Below are positions 1-6,076 of a DNA stretch of 9,211 nt, piece after piece. Numbering within the stretch: the first letter of the stretch is position 1; the number at the start of each line of letters is the position of its first letter. The stretch is from Gammaproteobacteria bacterium (GTDB lineage: Bacteria; Pseudomonadota; Gammaproteobacteria; Chromatiales; Chromatiaceae). The stretch covers positions 1 to 9,211 of the forward strand of contig JAGVUH010000437.1 in the NCBI GenBank assembly GCA_019136395.1. Reading direction: 5' to 3'. The notes under the pieces are model-generated. The model did not search any database and was not told where the DNA came from. It saw nothing but the letters and a program-made list of their open reading frames with translations. The translations under genes were made by a program, and so were the position numbers.

Positions 1-1192
1 TGAGGGGGCTGCGCGAGGTCTCCCCCCGCTGGAAGGGCTGGAACATGGCCTCGACCTGGTCAGGCGGGATCCCCGGCCCCCGATCGAGGACCCCGATCCG
101 CGCCTGGCCCGCGGACACCGCCAGCACCAGGTCCACCGGCTGCTCCTGGCCATAACGCAGGGCATTTTCCAGCAGATTCTCGATCACCCGGCGCAGGGCC
201 AGGGGCGGCACCGACCGGACGAGGGGCGCGGCCGGCAGGGTGTGGCGCACCCGACCGGCGGGAGCGGCCTCGGCCAACTCCACCAGCAGTGCTCTCAGGT
301 CCAGTTCCACCGGCGCCTCCGCCTCCAGGCCCCGCGCCAGGTCCAGGACCCTGCCGATCAATTGGTCCATCTCGGTGATATCCGCCTCCAGCCGCGCGAT
401 CAGCCGCGGCGTCGGCCGCTCTGCCAGCAGGGCCAGGGCCAGGCGCATGCGCGCCAGGGGGGTGCGCAGGTCATGGGAGATACCGGCCATCAGGGTGGTG
501 CGGACCGCCAGGAGTTCCCGCACCTGACGGGCCATGAGATTGAAACGCGCCGCCAGGGTGGCCAGCTCCCGGGGTCCCGTCTCGGGCAAGGTGGCCGGGA
601 TTTCGCCCCGTCCCACGACGGCGGTCGCCCTTTCCATCTGGGCCAGGGGCGCGGCGATACGCCGCGCCAGCCAAAGGGTCGCCACCAGGGCCAGCAGCAG
701 GCCCCCGCCCAGCGTGAACAGGAAGGCCATCAGGGGGTGGGTGCCGATGCGCCAGGCCGGAAAACCGACGTCGATCCAACCATCCCCGGAGGGCAGCCGC
801 GCCCACCACCAGATCTCGCCGTCACGCAACTCACCCCTCAGGTGCTGCTCGCCCCCCGTCTTGGCCGCCAGGGCCCGTTCCAGAAAATGGACGTAAAAGC
901 CATGCCAGCCCGACGCGGGCGGCGGGGTGCCTGCCTCCCGCAGCGACAGCCAATGGGTACGCGCCAACTCCAGCTCGAAATCCGCCCGGGTGGCGGGTGG
1001 CAACTCGCTCCAGGTCTGGGCGGATAGCACCATGAGCCCGGCGAGGCGTTCGGCCGAGCCCTGGGCCATCGGCCCCATCAGAAAGACCACCACGGCCACG
1101 GCGGTGAGCAGCTCGAAGAGGATGAAGGCCATGGCCAGGGGGCGCGCGATAAACCGCACCAGACCTCTGGTCGCGGGCTTGACGGGTTGCAA
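1..1192 (-). CDS. envZ: EnvZ-like membrane sensor histidine kinase, C-terminus cut by window edge
   Basis: Inner-membrane sensor kinase that should autophosphorylate on His and pass phosphate to the OmpR-like regulator encoded just upstream. I translated 397 codons on the minus strand, open at base 1. Numbered from the TTG at 1192: membrane helix about 20-40, periplasmic loop about 41-150, second helix about 153-175, HAMP about 175-228, H-box LMAGISHDLRTPLARMRLAL with His240, N-box RRVIENLLENALRYG (about 335-348), G1 box VLDRGPGIPPDQ and F-box FQPFQRGE (about 368-391). The G2 lobe lies beyond the window. The H-box and G1/F boxes closely resemble EnvZ. The start is uncertain: TTG 1192 has GGGGAG nine bases upstream, GTG 1159 has AGAGG four bases upstream, and ATG 1132 would cut into the first helix. 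An ATG at 1196 has better spacing from GGGGAG but is out of frame with the domains. Kinase function is secure; the EnvZ name is by resemblance. Confidence 0.88.
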   Translation of the reverse strand, partial: MQPVKPATRGLVRFIARPLAMAFILFELLTAVAVVVFLMGPMAQGSAERLAGLMVLSAQTWSELPPATRADFELELARTHWLSLREAGTPPPASGWHGFYVHFLERALAAKTGGEQHLRGELRDGEIWWWARLPSGDGWIDVGFPAWRIGTHPLMAFLFTLGGGLLLALVATLWLARRIAAPLAQMERATAVVGRGEIPATLPETGPRELATLAARFNLMARQVRELLAVRTTLMAGISHDLRTPLARMRLALALLAERPTPRLIARLEADITEMDQLIGRVLDLARGLEAEAPVELDLRALLVELAEAAPAGRVRHTLPAAPLVRSVPPLALRRVIENLLENALRYGQEQPVDLVLAVSAGQARIGVLDRGPGIPPDQVEAMFQPFQRGETSRSPL

Positions 1193-1253
1193 ACATTCAC
1201 ACTCCCCAATCCCTGGTCTGGTAGAGACAGGACAAGCGGCAAATTCTCTTGCT

Positions 1254-1276
1254 CCCTCCCCCTCGGCGGGGGAGGG
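1254..1276. repeat. GC-rich palindrome, probable dispersed intergenic repeat
   Basis: Arms CCCTCCCCC and GGGGGAGGG pair perfectly (9 bp) around the loop TCGGC. The flank continues as GGTTGGGGAGAGGGGG. Motifs of this style (ccctctccccaaccctc...) recur between genes in many high-GC proteobacteria, so I take it as a dispersed repeat rather than a gene-specific element. There is no T-tract after the stem on either side, so it is not a convincing intrinsic terminator. Confidence 0.6.
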
Positions 1277-1350
1277 TTGGGGAGAGGGGGCCTGAATGGT
1301 TGTGACGGGTCCAGCCACCGGCCCTGGCCCTGACACGAGGGCGGGGTTGG

Positions 1351-1404
1351 CGGGTGCGGCGGGGCAGGAAGGTCCGGCGGGTGCGGCGGGGCAGGAAGGT
1401 CCGG
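1351..1404. repeat. 27-bp perfect tandem duplication
   Basis: A 27-base unit beginning CGGGTGCGGCGGGG and ending AAGGTCCGG occurs twice, at 1351-1377 and 1378-1404, without mismatch. It lies just past the stop codon of the OmpR-like gene. A perfect copy suggests a recent slippage or unequal-recombination event. No function is evident. Confidence 0.9.
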
Positions 1405-1434
1405 CGGCCGGTCTGTCAGGCCCCTGTCCCCGGC

Positions 1435-2190
1435 TCATGGCTCGTCACCACGGGGATTGAACAGGTAGCCCTGGCCGCGCACGGTGCGGATGTACACCGG
1501 CCGGGCGGGGTCGGCCTCGATCTTGCGGCGCAGGCGGGTGACGCGGATGTCGATGCTGCGATCGAAGGGGTCGCGGTCGAAACCCTTGAGGAGATCGATC
1601 AGCGTATCCCGGGACAGGACGCGGTTGGGGCGCTCCACCAGGACGCGCAGCAGATCGAATTCGGCGGCCGTCAGCCGCTCCTCACGACCCTGACGCAACA
1701 GGCGACGCGCCGCCAGATCCATGACGAAGGGGCCGAAGGCGTACCGCGCGCCCTCCGGGCGGAGGCCACCGTCCGCGGAAGCCGGGACCCCGGACACGCT
1801 GAGCCGCGCGGGAGGCTTGGCGCGGCGCAGCAGGGCATGCAGGCGGGCCAGCAGCTCCCGCGGACCGAAGGGCTTGGACAGATAGTCGTCGGCGCCGACC
1901 TCCAGGCCCACCACCCGGTCGATCTCCTCGCCCCGGGCGGACAGCATGAGGATGGGCACCTGGGACTGGCCGCGCAGTTCCCGCGTCAGGCTCAAGCCAT
2001 CCTCCCCGGGGAGCATCAGATCGAGCACGATGGCGTCCGGCATCCCGCGCCGCAAGGCCGCGCGCATCCCCTCCCCGTCCGCCACCGTTTCCACCGCCAG
2101 GCCATTGACGCCCAGGTATTCGGCCAGCAGCTCCCGAAGACTGGGATCATCGTCAACGACCAGGATGCGACTGCGGGCGGAGGTACTCAT
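1435..2190 (-). CDS. ompR: OmpR-like response regulator (receiver + winged helix)
   Basis: DNA-binding response regulator of 251 residues, the expected partner of the EnvZ-like kinase encoded downstream. Receiver domain about 8-123: acidic cluster DDD at 13-15, phospho-acceptor Asp57 in VLDLMLPGEDG, Ser84 at the switch position, Lys106 in SKPFGPRELL. After a linker of about 30 residues comes the OmpR/PhoB winged helix, with recognition-helix region RSIDIRVTRLRRKIEADP and a C-terminal hairpin ending RTVRGQGYLFNP. The receiver run GEEIDRVVGLEVGADDY is very close to that of OmpR. ATG 2190 is preferred because residues before it do not resemble the family and the preceding 141 bp form a divergent promoter region. 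No good ribosome binding site precedes it; a TACACT hexamer at 2197-2202 (minus) could be a -10 that would give an almost leaderless message (inference). Identity as OmpR proper is likely but unproven. Confidence 0.93.
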   Translation of the reverse strand: MSTSARSRILVVDDDPSLRELLAEYLGVNGLAVETVADGEGMRAALRRGMPDAIVLDLMLPGEDGLSLTRELRGQSQVPILMLSARGEEIDRVVGLEVGADDYLSKPFGPRELLARLHALLRRAKPPARLSVSGVPASADGGLRPEGARYAFGPFVMDLAARRLLRQGREERLTAAEFDLLRVLVERPNRVLSRDTLIDLLKGFDRDPFDRSIDIRVTRLRRKIEADPARPVYIRTVRGQGYLFNPRGDEP

Positions 2191-2230
2191 GGGCGCAGTG
2201 TACCGCGCCCCCCAGGCCCATCCCAGCAGT

Positions 2231-2262
2231 GGAAACCGACGGAAACAATCGGAAACACTCGG
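2231..2262. promoter_or_regulatory. Three 10-bp-spaced GGAAAC direct repeats, candidate OmpR-type operator
   Basis: On the plus strand GGAAAC begins at 2231, 2241 and 2251, each followed by four bases ending in C, with a degenerate fourth unit (GGATGC) at 2261. A period of exactly one helical turn is typical of tandem binding by OmpR-family regulators. The array sits 41 bp upstream of the OmpR-like start codon and 70 bp before the divergent plus-strand gene. Autoregulation and control of the divergent genes are inference. Confidence 0.55.
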
Positions 2263-2331
2263 ATGCCGGGACGACATCGACCGGATACCCCCCGCCGGCA
2301 GAATGACCTCACCGACCAAGCCCCAGACCCC

Positions 2332-2746
2332 ATGAGCATGCACCGCACGCGATCTCCGCTGCTACTTCTGGTTCCGCTGCTGACCCTGCTCGCCGGGGAT
2401 GAAGCCGCTGAATCTGTCGCTGCCACCGCAACCGGCGGCTGGTGCGGGCTTCGGCTCCTCCATCCCGGCTGGACTGGACCAGGGCGCGGATCTGATCCGG
2501 CTGCCCGATCTGGGCCGAGGGTCGACCCCTACCGACCAGGGCCGGAGAGGCCGCTTGCCCTACGGCAGCGGCTACGAGGCCCGACAGAAGGCCGCCAGGG
2601 AACCGTCCGGGACCGGGTTCGGGATGGGTGGCGGCTCCGGTGGCCCTACCGGTGGCGGAGTCGGCGGCAGCGCGGGCGGCAGTGCGGGTGGCGGCTTTGG
2701 CGGCCACCAGGCCGCTGGCGGTGGCCATGGCGGCGGACGTCGGTGA
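2332..2746 (+). pseudogene. Small exported Gly-rich protein, frame-split after the signal peptide
   Basis: I do not recognise a family. From ATG 2332 (or ATG 2338) the frame gives a signal-peptide-like start, MSMHRTRSPLLLLVPLLTLL followed by AG, but then runs into an Arg/Trp-rich stretch that looks non-coding. The +1 frame, open from 2384 and with its first ATG at 2399, gives a plausible body of 115 residues: LNLSLPPQPAAGAGFGS, a middle with LPYGSGYEARQKAARE, and a Gly-rich tail with GGGSGGP, GGSAGGS and GGGHGGGRR, stop at 2744-2746. The switch must fall between 2384 and about 2410; a GGGG run at 2395-2398 is the obvious site, and one base fewer would join the two parts. It may be a true frameshift mutation, a sequencing error, or two unrelated readings with the real gene being only 2399-2746. 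It ends 46 bp before the DUF2202 gene and probably shares its transcript. Confidence 0.5.
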
Positions 2747-2792
2747 ATCCCGTGAAGGCAACCCCTTCATGCCATCCAACCCAGAGCGAAGT

Positions 2793-3485
2793 ATGACCAT
2801 GAACACCAAACGCAACCTGATCGCCGCGACACTGACGCTGGTCCTATCCGGACCGGCCCTTCTGTCCACGACCCCGGCGCTTGCCGCCGGCCCGGCGGCC
2901 AAGCCCTGTCGTCCCGGGTCAAGCGCCTGCCAGGTGCAGCCCTTGAGCGCCGCGGAGGCGGACACCCTGACCTTCATGCGTGAAGAGGAGAAGCTGGCCA
3001 GGGACATCTACCTCTCTATGGACCAGGCCTGGGGCCTGCCGCCCTTCAGCAACATCGCCGTTTCCGAGCAGAAACACATGGATGCCATCAAGGCCCTACT
3101 CGACAGGTACCGGCTGACCGATCCAGCCCTGTCCGAGATCGGCGCCTTCAAGAATGACGAGTTGCAACAGCTCTACGACGACCTGTTGGCGCGAGGCGAG
3201 CTTTCCTACCTGGAGGCCCTCCAGGTCGGTGGCCTGATCGAGGAAGTGGATATCGAGGACAACGAGGCCGCCATCGCCGCCACGACCCATGCGGATCTGG
3301 CCCAGGTGTATGCAAGCCTGTTGTGTGGCTCCCGTAACCATCTGCGGTCCTTCGCCGCCACGATCGAGGCGCAAGGTGTGCCATATGAGGCCCAATACCT
3401 CGATCAGGAAGTGGTGGATGCCATCATCGACAGCCCCATGGAGCGCGGTGGCGCCTGTGGTGCCGGCGGAGGCGGAAAGAGATAA
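2793..3485 (+). CDS. Secreted DUF2202 (ferritin-like fold) protein
   Basis: 230 residues. The signal peptide covers 1-31 (basic MTMNTKRN, hydrophobic core, AxA site ALA before AGPAAK), so the protein is probably periplasmic or secreted. The rest matches the DUF2202 family: REEEKLARDIYLSM (62-76), FSNIAVSEQKHMDAIKALL (85-103), YLEALQVGGLIEEVDIED (139-156) and SRNHLRSF (180-187). DUF2202 proteins are thought to adopt a ferritin-like four-helix bundle; Glu65, Glu92 with His95 (ExxH), Glu150 and His183 are candidate metal ligands by pattern only. Cysteines at 39, 46, 178 and 222 could form disulfides after export. The short C-terminus is Gly-rich. ATG 2793 follows GAGCGAAG and leads straight into the signal peptide; ATG 2799 is an alternative. 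The biochemical role of the family is not established; metal or redox handling is a guess. Confidence 0.88.
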   Translation: MTMNTKRNLIAATLTLVLSGPALLSTTPALAAGPAAKPCRPGSSACQVQPLSAAEADTLTFMREEEKLARDIYLSMDQAWGLPPFSNIAVSEQKHMDAIKALLDRYRLTDPALSEIGAFKNDELQQLYDDLLARGELSYLEALQVGGLIEEVDIEDNEAAIAATTHADLAQVYASLLCGSRNHLRSFAATIEAQGVPYEAQYLDQEVVDAIIDSPMERGGACGAGGGGKR

Positions 3486-3632
3486 GACCTTACCGCCGCG
3501 GGGCGAGGCAACGGGCTGGGGCAGGTCCCATTACGTGTCCTGGCCCCGCAAGCCTCAATTTTGCCCATCGCCTACCCCACCAGGACGTTCAGCCTCAATC
3601 CTGCAACCCCTGCCCCGCCGGGCCAATCAGCC
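3486..3632. other. Convergent intergenic gap without a clear terminator
   Basis: The gap separates the plus-strand DUF2202 gene from the minus-strand universal-stress-like gene. I looked for a stem-loop followed by T residues on either strand and found none convincing. The content is mainly the degenerate repeats of about 39 bp described separately. Confidence 0.6.
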
Positions 3633-3660
3633 TCACGCCTGCAAGAACCCTGGCCCCGCT
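3551..3660. repeat. Degenerate tandem repeats of about 39 bp overlapping the 3' end of the stress-protein gene
   Basis: The core AGCCTCA recurs at 3551, 3591 and 3629 (period 38-40). The two right-hand copies share a longer pattern: CAGCCTCA, then CCTGCAA, then a CCCCGC-rich stretch. The rightmost copy contains the stop codon and last codons (GPGFLQA) of the minus-strand universal-stress-like gene; the other two lie in the convergent gap after its stop. They look like decayed duplications of the gene's tail. Confidence 0.5.
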
Positions 3661-4124
3661 GGGTCGAGCAGGTGGTCGACCCAGCGCCGCCAGGTGTCCC
3701 GGTGGCGCCGGACCTGCACCCGCAGGACATCGAACGGCAGGGGTTCAGGGCCGGTGCCGGCCTGGCCACTGGCGAGTCCGCAGGGGCTATGGGCGCCAAG
3801 GACGACCACCCCCGCGCCCAGTTGCAGCGCCAGGCGGATGGCACCGGCACGGCAGGAGCGGACCTCCACCCACAGGGAGGCGGTGAGGTGCAGCTCGGCG
3901 AGCAGGTCGCGCAAGCGTACCCTGGCCACCTCGGCCAGGGCCTCGTTCAGTGCCCGCGGCGTCAGGAAGGGGACATGGTCCGCCTCAAAACCCGCGTCGT
4001 GCTCCACGAAGTGGGCCAGGGCCAGGGGAGAATCCAGCCGCCTGGCCAGGGCGGCGGCCTGCCGCAGCACCTGCTCGCCGCGGGCATCGGGGTCGAGGAT
4101 GCAGAGGACGGGGCCGTCCTTCAT
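3633..4124 (-). CDS. Divergent universal stress (UspA-like) protein coupled to SulP
   Basis: 163 residues, probably cytoplasmic. The N-terminal half has the Usp pattern: strand VLCILDPDARGEQVL with the Asp near residue 11, helix AAALARRLDSPLALAHFV (24-40), then a long helix about 56-78 and strand TASLWVEVRS. The late strand GAGVVVLGAH (103-112) is where typical members read VVxGSHG followed by Gly-x9-Gly-Ser. Here it continues SPCGLASGQAGTGPEPLP, so the usual ATP-binding glycine pattern is altered. An additional basic/Trp tail (RRHRDTWRRWVDHLL) ends the protein. Its ATG (4124-4122) overlaps the stop of the SulP gene as ATGA, which indicates translational coupling. SulP transporters are commonly paired with Usp-like proteins, so it may modulate the transporter (inference). 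The Usp call rests on fold pattern and context. Confidence 0.72.
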   Translation of the reverse strand: MKDGPVLCILDPDARGEQVLRQAAALARRLDSPLALAHFVEHDAGFEADHVPFLTPRALNEALAEVARVRLRDLLAELHLTASLWVEVRSCRAGAIRLALQLGAGVVVLGAHSPCGLASGQAGTGPEPLPFDVLRVQVRRHRDTWRRWVDHLLDPAGPGFLQA

Positions 4125-6052
4125 CGGCCGGCCCCCTCGGCGACAGCCACCGGTTCTTCTTCGTACCCGGGCCTCGGCCAGGGCGCGACATCCACCGGGT
4201 GACCCGCGGCCGCGGGCGCAGACCCCGGCGCGTGGATGGAAATAGGGATAGGGATAGGGATAGGGACGGGAATGCTGGCCGTCCCCGGCGTTCGGCCGCA
4301 CTCCAGAAAGACCTTCAGCCGACAGCCACGGCAGATCTCGGGGTCGAGGCGATTAAAGACGGTCGCGATCGCCTCGCCCTTGGAGCGGAAGAGGTGGTCG
4401 GGGCCAATCTCGTCCAGGTAGCCGCCCCGTTCCAGGGTATCCCGAACCGCGCGCTTCATCTGGATGAAATAGAGGCCACCGCCCCGAGCCCGGCGCTGGC
4501 GGGCCTCGGTGGTGAGAAACTCGGCCCCGGCGACATCGACGAAGTTGATCGGCGAGGCCACCACGATCAGATGGTGTTGGGCCGGCGCGCGCTGCTCGAA
4601 GACATGGAACTGGTCACGCACCGCGGAGACGGCGCCAAAGAACAGGGAGCCATCGATCCGCACCATCTTGAGCTGGGGGCACTCCGGCAATTCGGGATCG
4701 CGGCTGAACTTGCGCTTGGGGTGTTGGGGGTCGGGGACGCGCCGCACCACCTGGGGCCGGGAGGTACGGCTGAGATAGATCACCAGCGACAGGATGACGC
4801 CGATGACGATGGCCTCTTCCAGTTCGATGGTCAGGGTCGCGAGAAAGGTCGTCACCAGGATGGCCGTCTCGGCGCGGCTGGTGCGGGCGATCTGCTGGAT
4901 GTGGTGGAAGTCGATGAGCCCCCAGGCGACCAGGAACAGGACCCCGGCCATGGCCGCGTTGGGTAGCCAGGCCGCCAGGGGGGCCACCAGCAGGACGATC
5001 AGGGCCAGCAGCACGGCGGAGAACACCGAGGCCAGGGGCGTCTGGGCGCCGGCAGCATAGTTGAGTCCCGAACGGTTGAAGGAGCCGGTGGCGACATAGC
5101 CGGAAAAGAAGCTGCCAACGAGATTGGACAACCCCTGGCCGATGAACTCCTGGTTGCCGTCCAGGTGCTGGCCGGAGCGCACCGCCATCGCGCGGGCGAT
5201 GGAGACCGCCTCGGTGAGGGCCAGCAGGGTCACCGCCACCGCCCCATTGGCCAGATCGCGCAGGTTTTCCAGGGTGAGGTCGGGCAGGGACAGGGGTGGC
5301 AGACTCGCGGGCAGGGCGCCGACGGTGCCGATGCTCTCGATGCCTGCATACTTGAAGGCCACCCCCAGCAGGCTACCGCCGAGCATGGCGACGATCATGT
5401 AGGGCCAGCGCGGCAGCCAGCGCCGCACCGCCACGCCGAGGGCCAGGGTGAGGACCGCCACCCCGGTCACGTGGGGATCGATCTGGTCCAGGTGGGTGAA
5501 CAGGGAGCCCCAGGTGTTGGCGAAGGAGGAGCCGCGCGGGATGGCCAGGCCAAAGAAGTTCTTGACCTGGTTGGTGGCGATGAGGATGGCCGCCCCGGCG
5601 GTGAAGCCGATCACCACCGAGTGGGAGATGAAGTTGACCAGGGCCCCCAGCCGCGCCGCGCCCAGGGCGATCTGGATCAGCCCCACCATGAAGGTGAGGG
5701 TGAAGGCCAGTTCCACGTAGCCGGCGGAGCCGGGCTCGGCGTGCAGGGACAGGATCGAAAAGAGCACGATGGAGGCGGCGGTGGTGGGACCCGAAACCAG
5801 GTGCCAGGAGGAGCCGAAGAGGGCGGCGATGATGGCGGGGACCATGCCGGCGTAGAGGCCATACTCCGGGGGCATGCCGGCGATGGTGGCAAAGGCGACG
5901 CCCTGGGGCAGCACCACCACCGCCCCGGTGAGGCCCGCCAGCAGGTCAGCGCGCAAGGTGCCGCGATTGACCCGCGGCCACCAGCGCAGGAAAGGCAGCC
6001 AGGCCCGGAGCCAGAAGTGGGGATGGATGGGTTTGGTCGGCGGCGGAGACAT
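4121..6052 (-). CDS. SulP/SLC26 family anion transporter with STAS domain
   Basis: Integral inner-membrane anion carrier of 643 residues; family members move sulfate, bicarbonate or related anions, usually with Na+ or H+. The substrate cannot be told from the sequence. The transmembrane domain spans about 35-430 and includes the SulP signature LPQGVAFATIAGMPPEYGLY (48-67), SGPTTAASIV (87-96), and the helix 8-10 region EAVSIARAMA through GSFNRSGLNYAAG (281-335). The STAS domain covers about 460-570, with NFVDVAGAEFL in place of the phosphorylatable Ser motif of anti-sigma antagonists. A Cys motif CRGC...EC (574, 577, 585) follows. The last 55 or so residues are an unusual tail with IPVPIPIPIPISI encoded by a TCCCTA repeat. 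ATG 6052 is chosen because GAGG lies five bases upstream; a TTG at 6091 would add 13 residues and lies inside the upstream hexamer array. It follows the kinase gene by 62 bp and overlaps the next gene by 4 bp. Confidence 0.95.
   Translation of the reverse strand: MSPPPTKPIHPHFWLRAWLPFLRWWPRVNRGTLRADLLAGLTGAVVVLPQGVAFATIAGMPPEYGLYAGMVPAIIAALFGSSWHLVSGPTTAASIVLFSILSLHAEPGSAGYVELAFTLTFMVGLIQIALGAARLGALVNFISHSVVIGFTAGAAILIATNQVKNFFGLAIPRGSSFANTWGSLFTHLDQIDPHVTGVAVLTLALGVAVRRWLPRWPYMIVAMLGGSLLGVAFKYAGIESIGTVGALPASLPPLSLPDLTLENLRDLANGAVAVTLLALTEAVSIARAMAVRSGQHLDGNQEFIGQGLSNLVGSFFSGYVATGSFNRSGLNYAAGAQTPLASVFSAVLLALIVLLVAPLAAWLPNAAMAGVLFLVAWGLIDFHHIQQIARTSRAETAILVTTFLATLTIELEEAIVIGVILSLVIYLSRTSRPQVVRRVPDPQHPKRKFSRDPELPECPQLKMVRIDGSLFFGAVSAVRDQFHVFEQRAPAQHHLIVVASPINFVDVAGAEFLTTEARQRRARGGGLYFIQMKRAVRDTLERGGYLDEIGPDHLFRSKGEAIATVFNRLDPEICRGCRLKVFLECGRTPGTASIPVPIPIPIPISIHAPGSAPAAAGHPVDVAPWPRPGYEEEPVAVAEGAGR
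4243..4266. repeat. Hexanucleotide microsatellite (TAGGGA)x4
   Basis: Four perfect tandem copies of TAGGGA on the plus strand (TCCCTA on the coding strand) lie in the 3' part of the SulP gene and encode alternating Ile-Pro. Because the unit is six bases, changes in copy number would lengthen or shorten the tail without shifting frame. Confidence 0.9.
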
Positions 6053-6076
6053 GGGCACCTCGATACGTTGGTGCCC

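Larger units (their letters stand above)
1193..1434. other. Repeat-rich spacer between the OmpR-like and EnvZ-like genes
   Basis: No gene is supported in these 242 bases. They contain a perfect 9-bp stem hairpin (1254-1276) inside a GC-rich motif, and a perfect 27-bp tandem duplication (1351-1404). OmpR/EnvZ-type pairs usually overlap or lie a few bases apart, so this spacer looks like later insertion and expansion between two genes once tightly linked. Whether transcription continues across it cannot be judged here. Confidence 0.7.

Noticed and set aside
831..1196. Minus-strand frame starting ATG 1196 with a well-spaced GGGGAG
   Set aside because: Its product is Arg/Gly/Pro-rich nonsense, while the frame one base away carries the transmembrane, HAMP, H-box and ATPase motifs of the kinase.
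1254..1276. Palindrome as an intrinsic terminator for the OmpR-like gene
   Set aside because: The stem is strong but no T-run follows on the minus strand (the next bases are AGCAAGAG), and a dispersed-repeat motif fits better.
1354..2796. 480-codon plus-strand open frame
   Set aside because: Most of it is the complement of the OmpR-like gene. Only its internal portion from 2332 holds a believable signal peptide, annotated separately.
4243..4266. Telomere-like TAGGGA repeat as a replication or telomeric element
   Set aside because: Only four copies, inside a coding frame and in phase with it; a simple microsatellite explains it.
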